This document shows positions 1-11,674 of a stretch of 64,000 nt of DNA, piece after piece. A program made the translations under genes and the position numbers. Below the pieces are notes generated by a model. The model was given only the letters and a program-made list of their open reading frames with translations. It was not told the DNA's origin and made no database searches. The stretch's first letter is position 1, and the number at the start of each line of letters is the position of its first letter. Origin of the DNA: Stropharia rugosoannulata (Eukaryota > Basidiomycota > Agaricomycetes > Agaricales > Strophariaceae); assembly GCA_028532985.1 (NCBI GenBank), contig JANCIK010000006.1:2604001-2668000 (forward strand), given 5' to 3'.

Positions 1-460
1 ATAGCCTTTGCACCAGGTGGCAAGTCGACGATTTCCCATGTGTTGTTCTGCAGCAGTGTGTTGTACTCTGCATTTGCTGTGTCTCGCCATCTGTCTGCAT
101 TGTCCCCTTGAGTGCCTGCTTGTAGTTCTTGGGATCTGACACAGTAGCAGCACCAGCAAACTGAACCTCTTCCAAGCCTTGGTCAACAGTGTAACTGTCA
201 AGTTCGTCATTATCGAGGTCATCAGTCTCAGAAGGCGGCGTAGACGGCGGGAGGGGCACAGCAGTAGGTTTGACTTTCCACCATTCGCCAGGAGGTCGAG
301 ATTCACGTGTAGTGCGTCTCAGAGGCTCAGCAACGACTTTGGGTTCCACAGGAATGGGAGGTGCAACAGTACGAGGCAGTTTGGGCACGTTTGGGGCAGA
401 ATGCTGATCTCGTCGAGTTGAGCATGTTGGTGTTTTTGACGATTGCAGAATGTGATGCAA
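1..460 (-). pseudogene. Copia copy 1: linker and first residues of reverse transcriptase
   Basis: This minus-strand stretch encodes the Pro/Ser-rich linker after integrase and the beginning of the RVT_2 reverse transcriptase, cut by the window edge. The frame is broken near base 110, where the run of C is one base shorter than in copy 2. An in-frame TGA at about 461 separates it from integrase, as in every copy. Confidence 0.85.
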
Positions 461-2110
461 TCACTCCAACTTGGCTGTGGTACTGTCAGACTCGTCTTTC
501 GACGCCCTATCCGATGGTACTTGTCTCGACTTGCTAGGACCAGTAGGTGGACCGGAATGCACATGCAATTTTCCAGAATGCGAATTGGGCAGAGTTGAGC
601 ACTTTGGTAAACTCGATGATTTCACACCAGTGGTCGGTTTCTGTGAGTTGGGAGTAGGTGCATTGTGTTCGTCGTCAGATGACGAGTCAGATGGTGCTGG
701 TCCCGCCGAAGGAGGTGCAGTTGGTGCGTCCGAGTCATCAGTATCCAAGTCAGGCAAATAGGCAGCAGTAGAATCCCCCCCAGAATCTGGCACATCTGAG
801 AAGTATGAAGGCATGCCCTTTGGAAACAGGTTGATTGGTGAAGTGACCTTCAAACCAGGAAAACTGTGTTCGTCAAAGATAGCACGTTCTGAGATCACAT
901 ACTTCTTAGTGGACGGATTGTAGAACTGCCAGCCTTTGTAGCCTGTAGGATAACCGACGAAAATGCACTTCTCAACATGTGGTTGTAGTGACTTGCGTTT
1001 GTCTCTCTGCACAAAGACATACGCAGCACAACCAAAAACACGGAGATGGCTCATATCAGGTTTCTTGCCATGCCACTCAGTGTAAGGCACAGAGTCAGTC
1101 AGAGACGACGTAGGGAGCCTGTTCCACACGTGAATGTAAGCCATGACAGCAAGTCGCCAGAACGAGAGTGGAGCTTTGCCTCTACCAGCATTGCAGTGAC
1201 ATGCTCAGCAATAGTGCGATTGGCGCGTTCAGCAACACCATTCTGCTGAGGCCGATTGCGTGTGCTGTGGCGCCTGTGAATGCCGCATTGCTCCATAAAC
1301 CGTATGAACTCGTTTGACATGTATTCACCAGCCTTGTCATCCTGCATTGCCTTGATTTTCGCATTCAGCTGGTTCTCTGCATATGCCTTGTACACCTTAA
1401 ATGCATCAAATGCGTCCAACTTCTGCTTCAGGAACATGACAGCATGCAGGTGAGTGCAGTCGTCAATGAATGTGATCCAGTAGCGATGTCCCTCAGGCGT
1501 AGGCACTGAGAGCGGACCGTGCAAGTCAGAATGCACCAATTCAAGTGGTTGCGTCGATTTGCGAGTGGAGCTCGGAAATGTGCCAGACGTCATCTTGCCA
1601 GCTAAGCATGCTTCGCCGTCGGATCTGGTTGCTCTTTCGGCGTTATGAGCATGCCAGTGACCAGATCCTTCGAAAGCAGCTTGTTGATGTGTGCATGGCT
1701 GTGATGTCTGCAACGACGATGCCATAGCTCAGCATTCAGTGGTAGAGTCGACGTTGCGTTTGCAGACTGTGTAGCAGGCTCCGTGGCGCATTCAGGATAC
1801 CACTGTGAGATGCAGTAATCGTTGCAGTGAACAGAGTCTTGCCATTTTGCTTGAAGTGCATAGTACTATCATCAACTTCCATAATCATGCCTTTGCGTTT
1901 AGTGAGGTATAAACAAGCAAGTAGATTATTCTTAAGCAATGGTACATGTAAAACGCGAGATATCTCTACAGAAGGCGCTTCCCATTAACAACCGGGTGGA
2001 TGACAACTGACCCTATACCGGCCGAGTATACGATAGTATGGTCTGCAAGACGAATGGGAACGATGTGAGGCTTGTAATCGTACATCCATTCTCGATGAGG
2101 CGTCATATGG
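461..2110 (-). pseudogene. Copia copy 1: protease 2 - HHCC - integrase
   Basis: Encodes the second DTGA-type protease, the GAG-pre-integrase HHCC region and the DDE integrase core (motifs QQNGVAERANRT and the VFGCAAYVF region). The reading frame is broken by small indels near 1165, 1620, 1780 and 1985. The G3 run near 1115 restores the WNRLPTSS frame that is lost in copies 2 and 3. Confidence 0.88.
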
Positions 2111-2321
2111 CTAGTAGCGCCCGTGTCTGCAAGTCAGTGTCAATGCCAGAGTCATTAGAGGAGCGAACACTTGCAGAACCAGCAAATTCTTCAGTTGATT
2201 CGCTTTCTTCCTTCGCAGCATTTGCCTTCTGCTTGCCCTTCCCTCTTCCCTTCGATTTCCCTTGTTTCTGCGATGCACCCTGTTGTGCAGACGACCTTGC
2301 ATCCTTCTGTGCATGCTCAAA

Positions 2322-4080
2322 TCAAAAGCACGTCGATTGCATGTGTCCATCTAACCCACAAAACGTGCATGGCCCAGTAGGCGAGTCAGAGACCGCTTTC
2401 TGGTGCGCAGCAAGTGCAAGTGCAACAGCAGATGCTTCAGCAGCACAATGTCGATGTTGCGCTTCCTCTGTCACAAAGGCCTGCTGCAGCACAGTCTTGT
2501 TGAGAGTGTCTCGAAGCAGCAGAGACGATGCAAATGTGCTGTACTCATCTGATAGTGCACGGATAAGCATCATGCAGGTGAGTTCTTCATCCAAGTTGGT
2601 GAGGTCGTACTTGTCAGGTCGCAAATCCTGGATCCTGCGAATGGCAGTGTCCACTCTGTTCATCAAAGACTGCAAGGTCTCGTCTTCCTGCTTCCTGATA
2701 GAGAACAGGTCGTCATAGGCATTGAAGCGTGTACCAGGACGCTTCTGGAGGTGCACGGATGCGAGTGCAGACCACATCTTGACTGGATCGTCAGAATCAT
2801 TGTTAAGATGTATCATTTGGTCATTCTCCACTGCCAGGAAGATGATACCAGCTGCCTTGTCCCATTTCGTTAACCATGCTTCAAGCGCAGTCTCCTCAGC
2901 TGCAGTAGGCAGTGAGGACAGTCTGGGTTTAGTAGATTCACCAGAAACGATGCGCCAAACACCCTGAGAACGAAGCCAGGCCTTCATGGATGCAGACCAT
3001 GATGGATAGTTGACAGAGTTCAATTTGGGGAATTGAGGTGTTGATGAAGAAGACATGATTGCAGAATGATGAGAGATGCAATCGACGTGAGAGTGGGTGG
3101 ACCGATTCATCTTGCCAGCTAAGCATGCCGCCGTCGGATCTGGTTGCTCTTTCGGCGTTACGAGCATGCCAGTGACCAGGTCCTTGAAAGCAGCTTGTTG
3201 ATGTGTGCATGGCTGTGATGTCTGCAACGACGATGCCAGAGCTCTGCATTGAGGGTAGAGTGGACAACGATGAAGCAGAGCATGCAGATTTGCAAATGGG
3301 ACGTGTGAGGCCATCCAGAATGGCAGAGTGCGATGCATTCATAGTTGCAGTGAAGATGGTCTTGCCTGAGCAGTTGAAGTACATCTTGTTTGCATTGATC
3401 TCAATCAGGATGCCAGAGCGCTTGGTGAGGTACAGACATGCAAGCAGGTTGTTGTGCAACTTGGGGACATGCAGGACGCATTGAATGACTACTGCGTCCG
3501 CTTTCTTGCCATTGATGACTGGATGGAACACCACATTGCCAACACCCTCAGAGTAGACAATAGAATCATCTGCGAGACGAATTGGGACACAGTGAGGTTT
3601 GTACTCCACAATCCAGTCTCGATGAGGCGTCATATGGCTAGTTGCACCTGTATCTGCGAGCCAGTCGAAATCATTGCCTTGTGCGTCACCTGTAGCAAGT
3701 GCAGACGCGAAACCTGCATACTCGACGATTTGCAATGTCTCCTCTGCTGGGGGCAAAGCAGAGTGTGCCATTTGACTAACAGCTGCCAGAGTCAACCACA
3801 TGCTCACTGGGTCATGCAGAATGTGAGCCAAGTGTGATTTGAGCTTGTTCTGAACATGACTGTGGATGTAGCCAGCAGCAGCAGTCAACTTGCTTGTCCA
3901 CATGTCATGTGCCTCAATCTCAGGCATAGACGGCGTGAGTGAGAGCACAGGACGCTTGCATTCACCAGTAACCAGACGCCATAGCTCCTGAGAGCATAAC
4001 CATGCTTTCATGTTGCAAGACCAGAGTTGGTAGTTGGCAGTGCTCAGTTTGTCAAACTGAGGTGTTGCAAAGAAACTCAT
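2322..4080 (-). pseudogene. Copia copy 1: Gag1-protease-HHCC fused to Gag2
   Basis: Starts at the ATG at 4080 (MSFFATPQF) and ends at a TGA directly after the CCHC knuckle of Gag2. Copy 1 is frameshifted near 3130 in the HHCC region, where it reads GCCGCCGTCGG instead of the GCTTCGCAAATCGG of copy 2, so the continuous ORF of copy 2 is split in two here. Bases 2111-2321 are the Lys/Gln-rich Gag tail, still in the Gag frame after the TGA. Confidence 0.88.
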
Positions 4081-4780
4081 GGTTGCAGGTGAAGCAAAGT
4101 GGTGAATGACGTGAAGTGGTATGAGGTGGTAGCTGAGAATGGCGCAAACGATGTGGCAAAGTTGCGAGACGAGCTGGGCTGAAATGCACGAGCAGTGAAC
4201 AGAACACTTGCAGTATCACAATTAGGCCGAGTTGAGCACTTGCAGTAAAACGTTGATTGCACGAGCAGTACTGAACCGATTGACACAAGATTGAACCAAG
4301 GTATAGTTCAATGATGCAGAACGTGTGTGATGGAGTTGTGCGAACGACAGTGACGATGTGCGAGTGCAGTGAGCAAAACTGTTTCAGAGTGTCAATTGGA
4401 CGGAATTGAGCACTCTGGTGAAGAACAGTGTATTGCTAGTGAACGGCTGATCGCGATAACCTGTGAGTGGGCAAGTGACGGGAGACACGTGTAACGATGA
4501 GGTCCTCGAAAGGACCACGTGTTTCGACGATCAGGAGAGCCCGGGGAGCGAAGTCTCTGGTGAACACCAAGAGAGTGCTATTGACCTAAAACCAAAAGAA
4601 GCAGATTGCTCGATAACTGTGCAAGCTGGTGGAATGCAGGTGGTACCAGAACAACGGTCGTGACATGGCAGTCGTGCTCACGAAAAAACGAGGCAAAACG
4701 AACGACGATGAGTGTTAGGTTAAGTACCAAGCCACTCAGTGGAGAAAGGACAGTAGAGTAGTGATGAGTAGGATGCTCAG
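4081..4780 (-). other. Copia 5' leader (untranslated)
   Basis: About 700 bp between PBS and the gag1 ATG. It contains several short ORFs that are not conserved protein domains. A segment around 4400 (TTGAGCACTCTGGTGAAGA) matches, in inverted orientation, the spacer at about 5265-5285, showing that the spacer is a related leader. The same leader lies at 10957-11656, 17833-18532 and 24703-25400; copy 5 keeps only its first ~60 bp. Confidence 0.7.
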
Positions 4781-4798
4781 AGCGCAGGGCTCATAACC
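4781..4798 (-). promoter_or_regulatory. Copia primer-binding site (tRNA-Met half-molecule type)
   Basis: Immediately inside the 5' LTR. The plus-strand bases read AGCGCAGGGCTCATAACC, which looks like the D-stem/anticodon arm of a methionine tRNA with loop CTCATAA, not a tRNA 3' end. Drosophila copia is known to prime from the 5' half of initiator tRNA-Met, ending in the anticodon loop, and this site fits the same strategy. Equivalent sites: 11657-11674, 18533-18550 and 25401-25418. The tRNA match is from memory of tRNA-Met sequences and is inference. Confidence 0.6.
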
Positions 4799-5002
4799 TG
4801 TTGAAAGCAGACTGCTTACAGGCGCAGAGAGCGAACCTAACTCACACAGAGATGGTGGTGGTAAGAGATTAAGAGGCATCTACACTAGTACATGCCTTAT
4901 ATACTACCATAAGCGAGATTAACTATATATGGAGCATACTAAATATAGTACGCAATATCTAATCTACTGCTGATGGTCAAGTCCAATCCATGTAATCTAA
5001 CA
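4799..5002 (-). repeat. Copia 5' LTR, copy 1 (type A)
   Basis: A 204-bp LTR, TGTTAGATTAC...TTTCAACA on the minus strand. A TATA box (TATATAAGG) lies at 4895-4903, about halfway along. The PBS abuts it on the left. Type A (5') and type B (3') LTRs differ at eight positions. Confidence 0.92.
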
Positions 5003-5710
5003 CTGGTACCACTCTCGTTCCGCCAGCTCAATCAGTCCTCACGCAATTTGCTCTTTTTCTTTACAGGTTCTCTGCACTCTCTTGGTTGCACCAGAGACTG
5101 CTTCAGCTTTGTGCTTCCCAGAGCTGTCTGCTCTTTTGCGCATTTAGGGCTTCCCTGATCGTTGCCCCACTCCGTTCTTTCGAGGATCCACTCTTCATAC
5201 ACTCCCCTCGCTGCGTGGCGACTGCCACGTCACTACGCTCTGTCGTTCTTCCGCAATCGACTGGTCTTCACCAGAGTGCTCAACTCCTCGAGTTAGGACC
5301 TCGAAATTTGTTCAGTTCACTGCGACCTCGCATCGACGTCGACTCCGTTGCAACTCAGCATACCGTTTCCTTCATCATCGATACATCGAGCCCCCAAGTC
5401 TCATCTCGATCGGTCCCATCGTTGTTGAGCAATTCACACTTTAGTACCCAAGTGCTCAACTCCTCGAGTTTGCAACTCCAATTTGGTCGTCGTTACCACG
5501 CCCGAGTTCGTCATTGTTACCCCTATAACTTGGCAGTCCTAGGTTTCGCGTGCTTGACTATCGGTCCACCCACTCTCACGTCGATTGCATCTCTCATTGT
5601 TCCGCAATCATGTCTTCTTCATCAACACCTCAATTCCCCAAATTGAACTCTGTCAACTATCCATCATGGTCTGCATCCATGAAGGCCTGGCTTCATTCTC
5701 ATGGTGTTTG
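5003..5710 (+). repeat. Array spacer 1: inverted leader and gag start of a related copia
   Basis: This 708-bp segment lies exactly between two LTR ends. On the plus strand it is a copia-like leader followed by ATG at about 5610 and codons for MSSSSTPQFPKLNSVNYPSW, the start of Gag2. It runs to codon ~33 and stops where LTR 5711 begins. It points opposite to the array elements. Confidence 0.88.
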
Positions 5711-5914
5711 TGTTGAAAGCAGACTGCTTACAGGTGCAGAGAGCGAACCTAACACACACAGAGATGATGGTGGGAAGAGATTAAGAGGCATCTACACTAG
5801 TACATGCCTTATATACTACCATAAGCGAGATTAACTATATATGGAGCGTACTAATTATAGTATGCGATATCTAATCTACTGCTGATGGTCAAGTCCAATC
5901 CATGTAATCTAACA
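5711..5914 (-). repeat. Copia 3' LTR, copy 2 (type B)
   Basis: 204 bp with TG/CA ends. It differs from type A at eight positions but matches the type B LTRs of the other copies by eye. Confidence 0.92.
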
Positions 5915-5921
5915 CTCCCCC
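5915..5921 (-). promoter_or_regulatory. Copia polypurine tract
   Basis: The minus strand reads GGGGGAG directly before TGTTAG of the 3' LTR. This is the plus-strand primer site and fixes the orientation of the elements. Equivalent sites: 12792-12798, 19665-19671 and 26533-26539. Confidence 0.85.
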
Positions 5922-5956
5922 GTGACCAAGGCAGTCTCTATACTACAGTATATACA

Positions 5957-7327
5957 CTATGGTCGAACTCCCATGTGAGAGCGACAGTAATCTACTTTTG
6001 CTGCTGAGAGCAGTTTGGTGAGAATGTTAGCCACCTGTTGTGTTGTGGGTATAAACGAAGGTGTGATGACTCTGTTCTGTACAGCGTCGTGTAGCCAGTA
6101 GAAACAAAGGTCGAGATGCTTCATACATCCGTGGTGCTCTGGGTTTTTCGATACACTAATGGCAGACTGGTTGTCGATGTGCAGTGTGGAGGAACCGGAA
6201 TTGTGAAGCCAAACTCGTGCAGTATGTTGTGCATCCAGGAGATCTCCTTGCCAGCCTCAACTGCAGCAACAAACTCAGCTTCAGTAGTGGAAAGCGTCAC
6301 AATGCTCTGCAACTGTTGCACCAAGATCCCTGCATTTGAATCGTTCACTGAGTTGCTTCACAGCACAGTCAATGGATGAAGTTGATTTGGATGCAAACAT
6401 GATGTTGTCAATGTAGATGGGCACGAAAATGCGAACTGTGCCATCTGAGTAGATGTACACTGACCTGTCTGCTTCCACTTGCTTGAAACCCATATCAGTG
6501 AGAACGGAGTGCAACTTCATGTTCCACTGCCTAGCTGATTGCTTGAGACCGTAAAGCAATTTGCGCAACTTGCACACCTTGTTTGGTGCACCTTTGTGAA
6601 ATCCCTCAGGCTGCAGCATGTAGATGTCCTCATCCAAGTCACCATTGGTGAATGCAGACGAAATGTCCACAGAACGTAGCTCAAGGTCCTCTGCAGCTGC
6701 AATAGCCAGTATCATGCGCAAGGTTGCTGGACGGAAGGTGGGAGCAAAGACTTTGGTGTAATCGACTCCAGGATGTTGACTATAGCCCTTTGCGACGATA
6801 CGAGCCTTGTAACGCTCCACAGTGCCATCTGCATGATGCTTGACCTTGAAGACCCAACCAGAACCAATAGCCTTTGCACCAGGTGGCAAGTCGACGATTT
6901 CCCATGTGTTGTTCTGCAGCAGTGTGTTGTACTCTGCATTTGCTGTGTCTCGCCATCTGTCTGCATTGTCCCCCTTGAGTGCCTGCTTGTAGTTCTTGGG
7001 ATCTGACACAGTAGCAGCACCAGCAAACTGAACCTCTTCCAAGCCTTGGTCAACAGTGTAACTGTCAAGTTCGTCATTATCGAGGTCATCAGTCTCAGAA
7101 GGCGGCGTAGACGGCGGGAGGGGCACAGCAGTAGGTTTGACTTTCCACCATTCGCCAGGAGGTCGAGATTCACGTGTAGTGCGTCTCAGAGGCTCAGCAA
7201 CGACTTTGGGTTCCACAGGAATGGGAGGTGCAACAGTACGAGGCAGTTTGGGCACGTTTGGGGCAGAATGCTGATCTCGTCGAGTTGAGCATGTTGGTGT
7301 TTTTGACGATTGCAGAATGTGATGCAA
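5957..7327 (-). pseudogene. Copia copy 2: reverse transcriptase with truncated RNase H
   Basis: RVT_2 domain in frame from 7327 to 6281. It shows YKARIVAKGYSQ, VDISSAFTNGDL with the first catalytic Asp, and CKLRKLLYGLKQ. The active-site box is YIDNIMFA: the second Asp of YxDD is Asn, expected to abolish polymerisation. Right after FKCRDLGATV the sequence jumps, in another frame, to the RNase H signature SIVTLSTTEAEF, so roughly 100 residues expected there in copia proteins are missing. The RNase H tail is frameshifted near 6195 (GGAGG versus GGAGGG in copy 3). Only this copy has the C5 run at ~6970 that keeps the RT N-terminus in frame. Confidence 0.9.
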
Positions 7328-8978
7328 TCACTCCAACTTGGCTGTGGTACTGTCAGACTCGTCTTTCGACGCCCTATCCGATGGTACTTGTCTCGACTTG
7401 CTAGGACCAGTAGGTGGACCGGAATGCACATGCAATTTTCCAGAATGCGAATTGGGCAGAGTTGAGCACTTTGGTAAACTCGATGATTTCACACCAGTGG
7501 TCGGTTTCTGTGAGTTGGGAGTAGGTGCATTGTGTTCGTCGTCAGATGACGAGTCAGATGGTGCTGGTCCCGCCGAAGGAGGTGCAGTTGGTGCGTCCGA
7601 GTCATCAGTATCCAAGTCAGGCAAATAGGCAGCAGTAGAATCCCCCCCAGAATCTGGCACATCTGAGAAGTATGAAGGCATGCCCTTTGGAAACAGGTTG
7701 ATTGGTGAAGTGACCTTCAAACCAGGAAAACTGTGTTCGTCAAAGATAGCACGTTCTGAGATCACATACTTCTTAGTGGACGGATTGTAGAACTGCCAGC
7801 CTTTGTAGCCTGTAGGATAACCGACGAAAATGCACTTCTCAACATGTGGTTGTAGTGACTTGCGTTTGTCTCTCTGCACAAAGACATACGCAGCACAACC
7901 AAAAACACGGAGATGGCTCATATCAGGTTTCTTGCCATGCCACTCAGTGTAAGGCACAGAGTCAGTCAGAGACGACGTAGGAGCCTGTTCCACACGTGAA
8001 TGTAAGCCATGACAGCAAGTCGCCAGAACGAGAGTGGGAGCTTTGCCTCTACCAGCATTGCAGTGACATGCTCAGCAATAGTGCGATTGGCGCGTTCAGC
8101 AACACCATTCTGCTGAGGCCGATTGCGTGTGCTGTGGCGCCTGTGAATGCCGCATTGCTCCATAAACCGTATGAACTCGTTTGACATGTATTCACCAGCC
8201 TTGTCATCCTGCATTGCCTTGATTTTCGCATTCAGCTGGTTCTCTGCATATGCCTTGTACACCTTAAATGCATCAAATGCGTCCAACTTCTGCTTCAGGA
8301 ACATGACAGCATGCAGGTGAGTGCAGTCGTCAATGAATGTGATCCAGTAGCGATGTCCCTCAGGCGTAGGCACTGAGAGCGGACCGTGCAAGTCAGAATG
8401 CACCAATTCAAGTGGTTGCGTCGATTTGCGAGTGGAGCTCGGAAATGTGCCAGACGTCATCTTGCCAGCTAAGCATGCTTCGCAAATCGGATCTGGTTGC
8501 TCTTTCGACGTTATGAGCATGCCAGTGACCAGATCCTTCAAAGCAGCTTGTTGATGTGTGCATGGCTGTGATGTCTGCAACGACGATGCCATAGCTCAGC
8601 ATTCAGTGGTAGAGTCGACGTTGCGTTTGCAGACTGTGTAGCAGGCTCCGTGAGCGCATTCAGGATACCACTGTGAGATGCAGTAATCGTTGCAGTGAAC
8701 AGAGTCTTGCCATTTTGCTTGAAGTGCATAGTACTATTATCAACTTCCATAATCATGCCTTTGCGTTTAGTGAGGTATAAACAAGCAAGTAGATTATTCT
8801 TAAGCAATGGTACATGTAAAACGCGAGATATCTCTACAGAAGGCGCTTCCTTCCCATTAACAACCGGGTGGATGACAACTGACCCTATACCGGCCGAGTA
8901 TACGATAGTATGGTCTGCAAGACGAATGGGAACGATGTGAGGCTTGTAATCGTACATCCATTCTCGATGAGGCGTCAT
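7328..8978 (-). pseudogene. Copia copy 2: protease 2 - HHCC - integrase
   Basis: The minus-strand order is DTGATSHM protease motif, LWHRRCRHH...CEACLAGK HHCC zinc motif, and a DDE integrase: first Asp in LVHSDLHG, second in ITFIDDCTH, Glu in KAGEYMSNEF, then PQQNGVAERANRT. It ends at a TGA (7328-7330) followed in the same frame by the RT linker. Codon CAC-TGA-CTT at ~9006 interrupts the frame just before the protease Asp. A G2 run at ~7980 (G3 in copies 1 and 5) and an indel near 8540 break the ORF further. Confidence 0.9.
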
Positions 8979-9192
8979 ATGGCTAGTAGCGCCCGTGTCT
9001 GCAAGTCAGTGTCAATGCCAGAGTCATTAGAGGAGCGAACACTTGCAGAACCAGCAAATTCTTCAGTTGATTCGCTTTCTTCCTTCGCAGCATTTGCCTT
9101 CTGCTTGCCCTTCCTCTTCCCTTCGATTTCCCTTGTTTCTGCGATGCACCCTGTTGTGCAGACGACCTTGCATCCTTCTGTGCATGCTCAAA

Positions 9193-10956
9193 TCAAAAGC
9201 ACGTCGATTGCATGTGTCCATCTAACCCACAAAACGTGCATGGCCCAGTAGGCGAGTCAGAGACCGCTTTCTGGTGCGCAGCAAGTGCAAGTGCAACAGC
9301 AGATGCTTCAGCAGCACAATGTCGATGTTGCGCTTCCTCTGTCACAAAGGCCTGCTGCAGCACAGTCTTGTTGAGAGTGTCTCGAAGCAGCAGAGACGAT
9401 GCAAATGTGCTGTACTCATCTGATAGTGCACGGATAAGCATCATGCAGGTGAGTTCTTCATCCAAGTTGGTGAGGTCGTACTTGTCAGGTCGCAAATCCT
9501 GGATCCTGCGAATGGCAGTGTCCACTCTGTTCATCAAAGACTGCAAGGTCTCGTCTTCCTGCTTCCTGATAGAGAACAGGTCGTCATAGGCATTGAAGCG
9601 TGTACCAGGACGCTTCTGGAGGTGCACGGATGCGAGTGCAGACCACATCTTGACTGGATCGTCAGAATCATTGTTAAGATGTATCATTTGGTCATTCTCC
9701 ACTGCCAGGAAGATGATACCAGCTGCCTTGTCCCATTTCGTTAACCATGCTTCAAGCGCAGTCTCCTCAGCTGCAGTAGGCAGTGAGGACAGTCTGGGTT
9801 TAGTAGATTCACCAGAAACGATGCGCCAAACACCCTGAGAACGAAGCCAGGCCTTCATGGATGCAGACCATGATGGATAGTTGACAGAGTTCAATTTGGG
9901 GAATTGAGGTGTTGATGAAGAAGACATGATTGCAGAATGATGAGAGATGCAATCGACGTGAGAGTGGGTGGACCGATTCATCTTGCCAGCTAAGCATGCT
10001 TCGCAAATCGGATCTGGTTGCTCTTTCGGCGTTACGAGCATGCCAGTGACCAGGTCCTTGGAAAGCAGCTTGTTGATGTGTGCATGGCTGTGATGTCTGC
10101 AACGACGATGCCAGAGCTCTGCATTGAGGGGTAGAGTGGACAACGATGAAGCAGAGCATGCAGATTTGCAAATGGGACGTGTGAGGCCATCCAGAATGGC
10201 AGAGTGCGATGCATTCATAGTTGCAGTGAAGATGGTCTTGCCTGAGCAGTTGAAGTACATCTTGTTTGCATTGATCTCAATCAGGATGCCAGAGCGCTTG
10301 GTGAGGTACAGACATGCAAGCAGGTTGTTGTGCAACTTGGGGACATGCAGGACGCATTGAATGACTACTGCGTCCGCTTTCTTGCCATTGATGACTGGAT
10401 GGAACACCACATTGCCAACACCCTCAGAGTAGACAATAGAATCATCTGCGAGACGAATTGGGACACAGTGAGGTTTGTACTCCACAATCCAGTCTCGATG
10501 AGGCGTCATATGGCTAGTTGCACCTGTATCTGCGAGCCAGTCGAAATCATTGCCTTGTGCGTCACCTGTAGCAAGTGCAGACGCGAAACCTGCATACTCG
10601 ACGATTTGCAATGTCTCCTCTGCTGGGGGCAAAGCAGAGTGTGCCATTTGACTAACAGCTGCCAGAGTCAACCACATGCTCACTGGGTCATGCAGAATGT
10701 GAGCCAAGTGTGATTTGAGCTTGTTCTGAACATGACTGTGGATGTAGCCAGCAGCAGCAGTCAACTTGCTTGTCCACATGTCATGTGCCTCAATCTCAGG
10801 CATAGACGGCGTGAGTGAGAGCACAGGACGCTTGCATTCACCAGTAACCAGACGCCATAGCTCCTGAGAGCATAACCATGCTTTCATGTTGCAAGACCAG
10901 AGTTGGTAGTTGGCAGTGCTCAGTTTGTCAAACTGAGGTGTTGCAAAGAAACTCAT
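9193..10956 (-). pseudogene. Copia copy 2: chimeric Gag1-protease-HHCC-Gag2 polyprotein
   Basis: 587 codons without a stop from ATG 10956. Residues ~1-110 are a capsid-like Gag N-terminus. From ~145 follows a protease (DWLADTGATSHM), then the HHCC motif (LWHRRCRHH...CEACLAGKM). At that Met the sequence switches to NRSTHSHVD and a complete second Gag beginning MSSSSTPQF, ending in the zinc knuckle CTFCGLDGHMQSTC. A TGA follows the knuckle (TTT-TGA-TTT) and the Lys-rich Gag tail continues in frame beyond it. Gag1 lacks the C-terminal capsid and knuckle. The join looks like template switching between two related RNAs, which is inference. Confidence 0.9.
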
Positions 10957-11674
10957 GGTTGCAGGTGAAGCAAAGTGGTGAATGACGTGAAGTGGTATGA
11001 GGTGGTAGCTGAGAATGGCGCAAACGATGTGGCAAAGTTGCGAGACGAGCTGGGCTGAAATGCACGAGCAGTGAACAGAACACTTGCAGTATCACAATTA
11101 GGCCGAGTTGAGCACTTGCAGTAAAACGTCGATTGCACGAGCAGTACTGAACCGATTGACACAAGATTGAACCAAGGTATAGTTCAATGATGCAGAACGT
11201 GTGTGATGGAGTTGTGCGAACGACAGTGACGATGTGCGAGTGCAGTGAGCAAAACTGTTTCAGAGTGTCAATTGGACGGAATTGAGCACTCTGGTGAAGA
11301 ACAGTGTATTGCTAGTGAACGGCTGATCGCGATAACCTGTGAGTGGGCAAGTGACGGGAGACACGTGTAACGATGAGGTCCTCGAAAGGACCACGTGTTT
11401 CGACGATCAGGAGAGCCCGGGGAGCGAAGTCTCTGGTGAACACCAAGAGAGTGCTATTGACCTAAAACCAAAAGAAGCAGATTGCTCGATAACTGTGCAA
11501 GCTGGTGGAATGCAGGTGGTACCAGAACAACGGTCGTGACATGGCAGTCGTGCTCACGAAAAAACGAGGCAAAACGAACGACGATGAGTGTTAGGTTAAG
11601 TACCAAGCCACTCAGTGGAGAAAGGACAGTAGAGTAGTGATGAGTAGGATGCTCAGAGCGCAGGGCTCATAACC

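Larger units (their letters stand above)
1..5002 (-). mobile_element. Ty1/copia element copy 1 (3' part outside window)
   Basis: On the minus strand the order from 5002 downward is 5' LTR, PBS, ~700-bp leader, shortened Gag, protease, HHCC motif, second complete Gag with zinc knuckle, second protease, integrase, then the start of RT at base 1. The RT core, RNase H and 3' LTR lie beyond the left edge. Gene order integrase before RT defines the copia (Pseudoviridae-type) class. Confidence 0.93.

Noticed and set aside
2038..2718. Plus-strand ORF of 226 codons, repeated in each array unit
   Set aside because: It is the antisense of the Gag2/protease region, has no domain, and is preserved only because the units are near-identical.
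4740..4798. Possible tRNA-Met gene
   Set aside because: Only the D-stem/anticodon arm part is present and it abuts an LTR; no T arm or acceptor stem. It is a primer-binding site.
5003..5710. Spacer made by auto-integration of a copia cDNA
   Set aside because: Auto-integration with inversion would leave the two flanking LTRs in opposite orientation; here they are direct.
4799..5914. LTR A - spacer - LTR B as a small plus-strand element (TRIM-like)
   Set aside because: The TATA box position, PBS and polypurine tract all orient the LTRs to the minus strand; no polypurine tract precedes 5711 on the plus strand.
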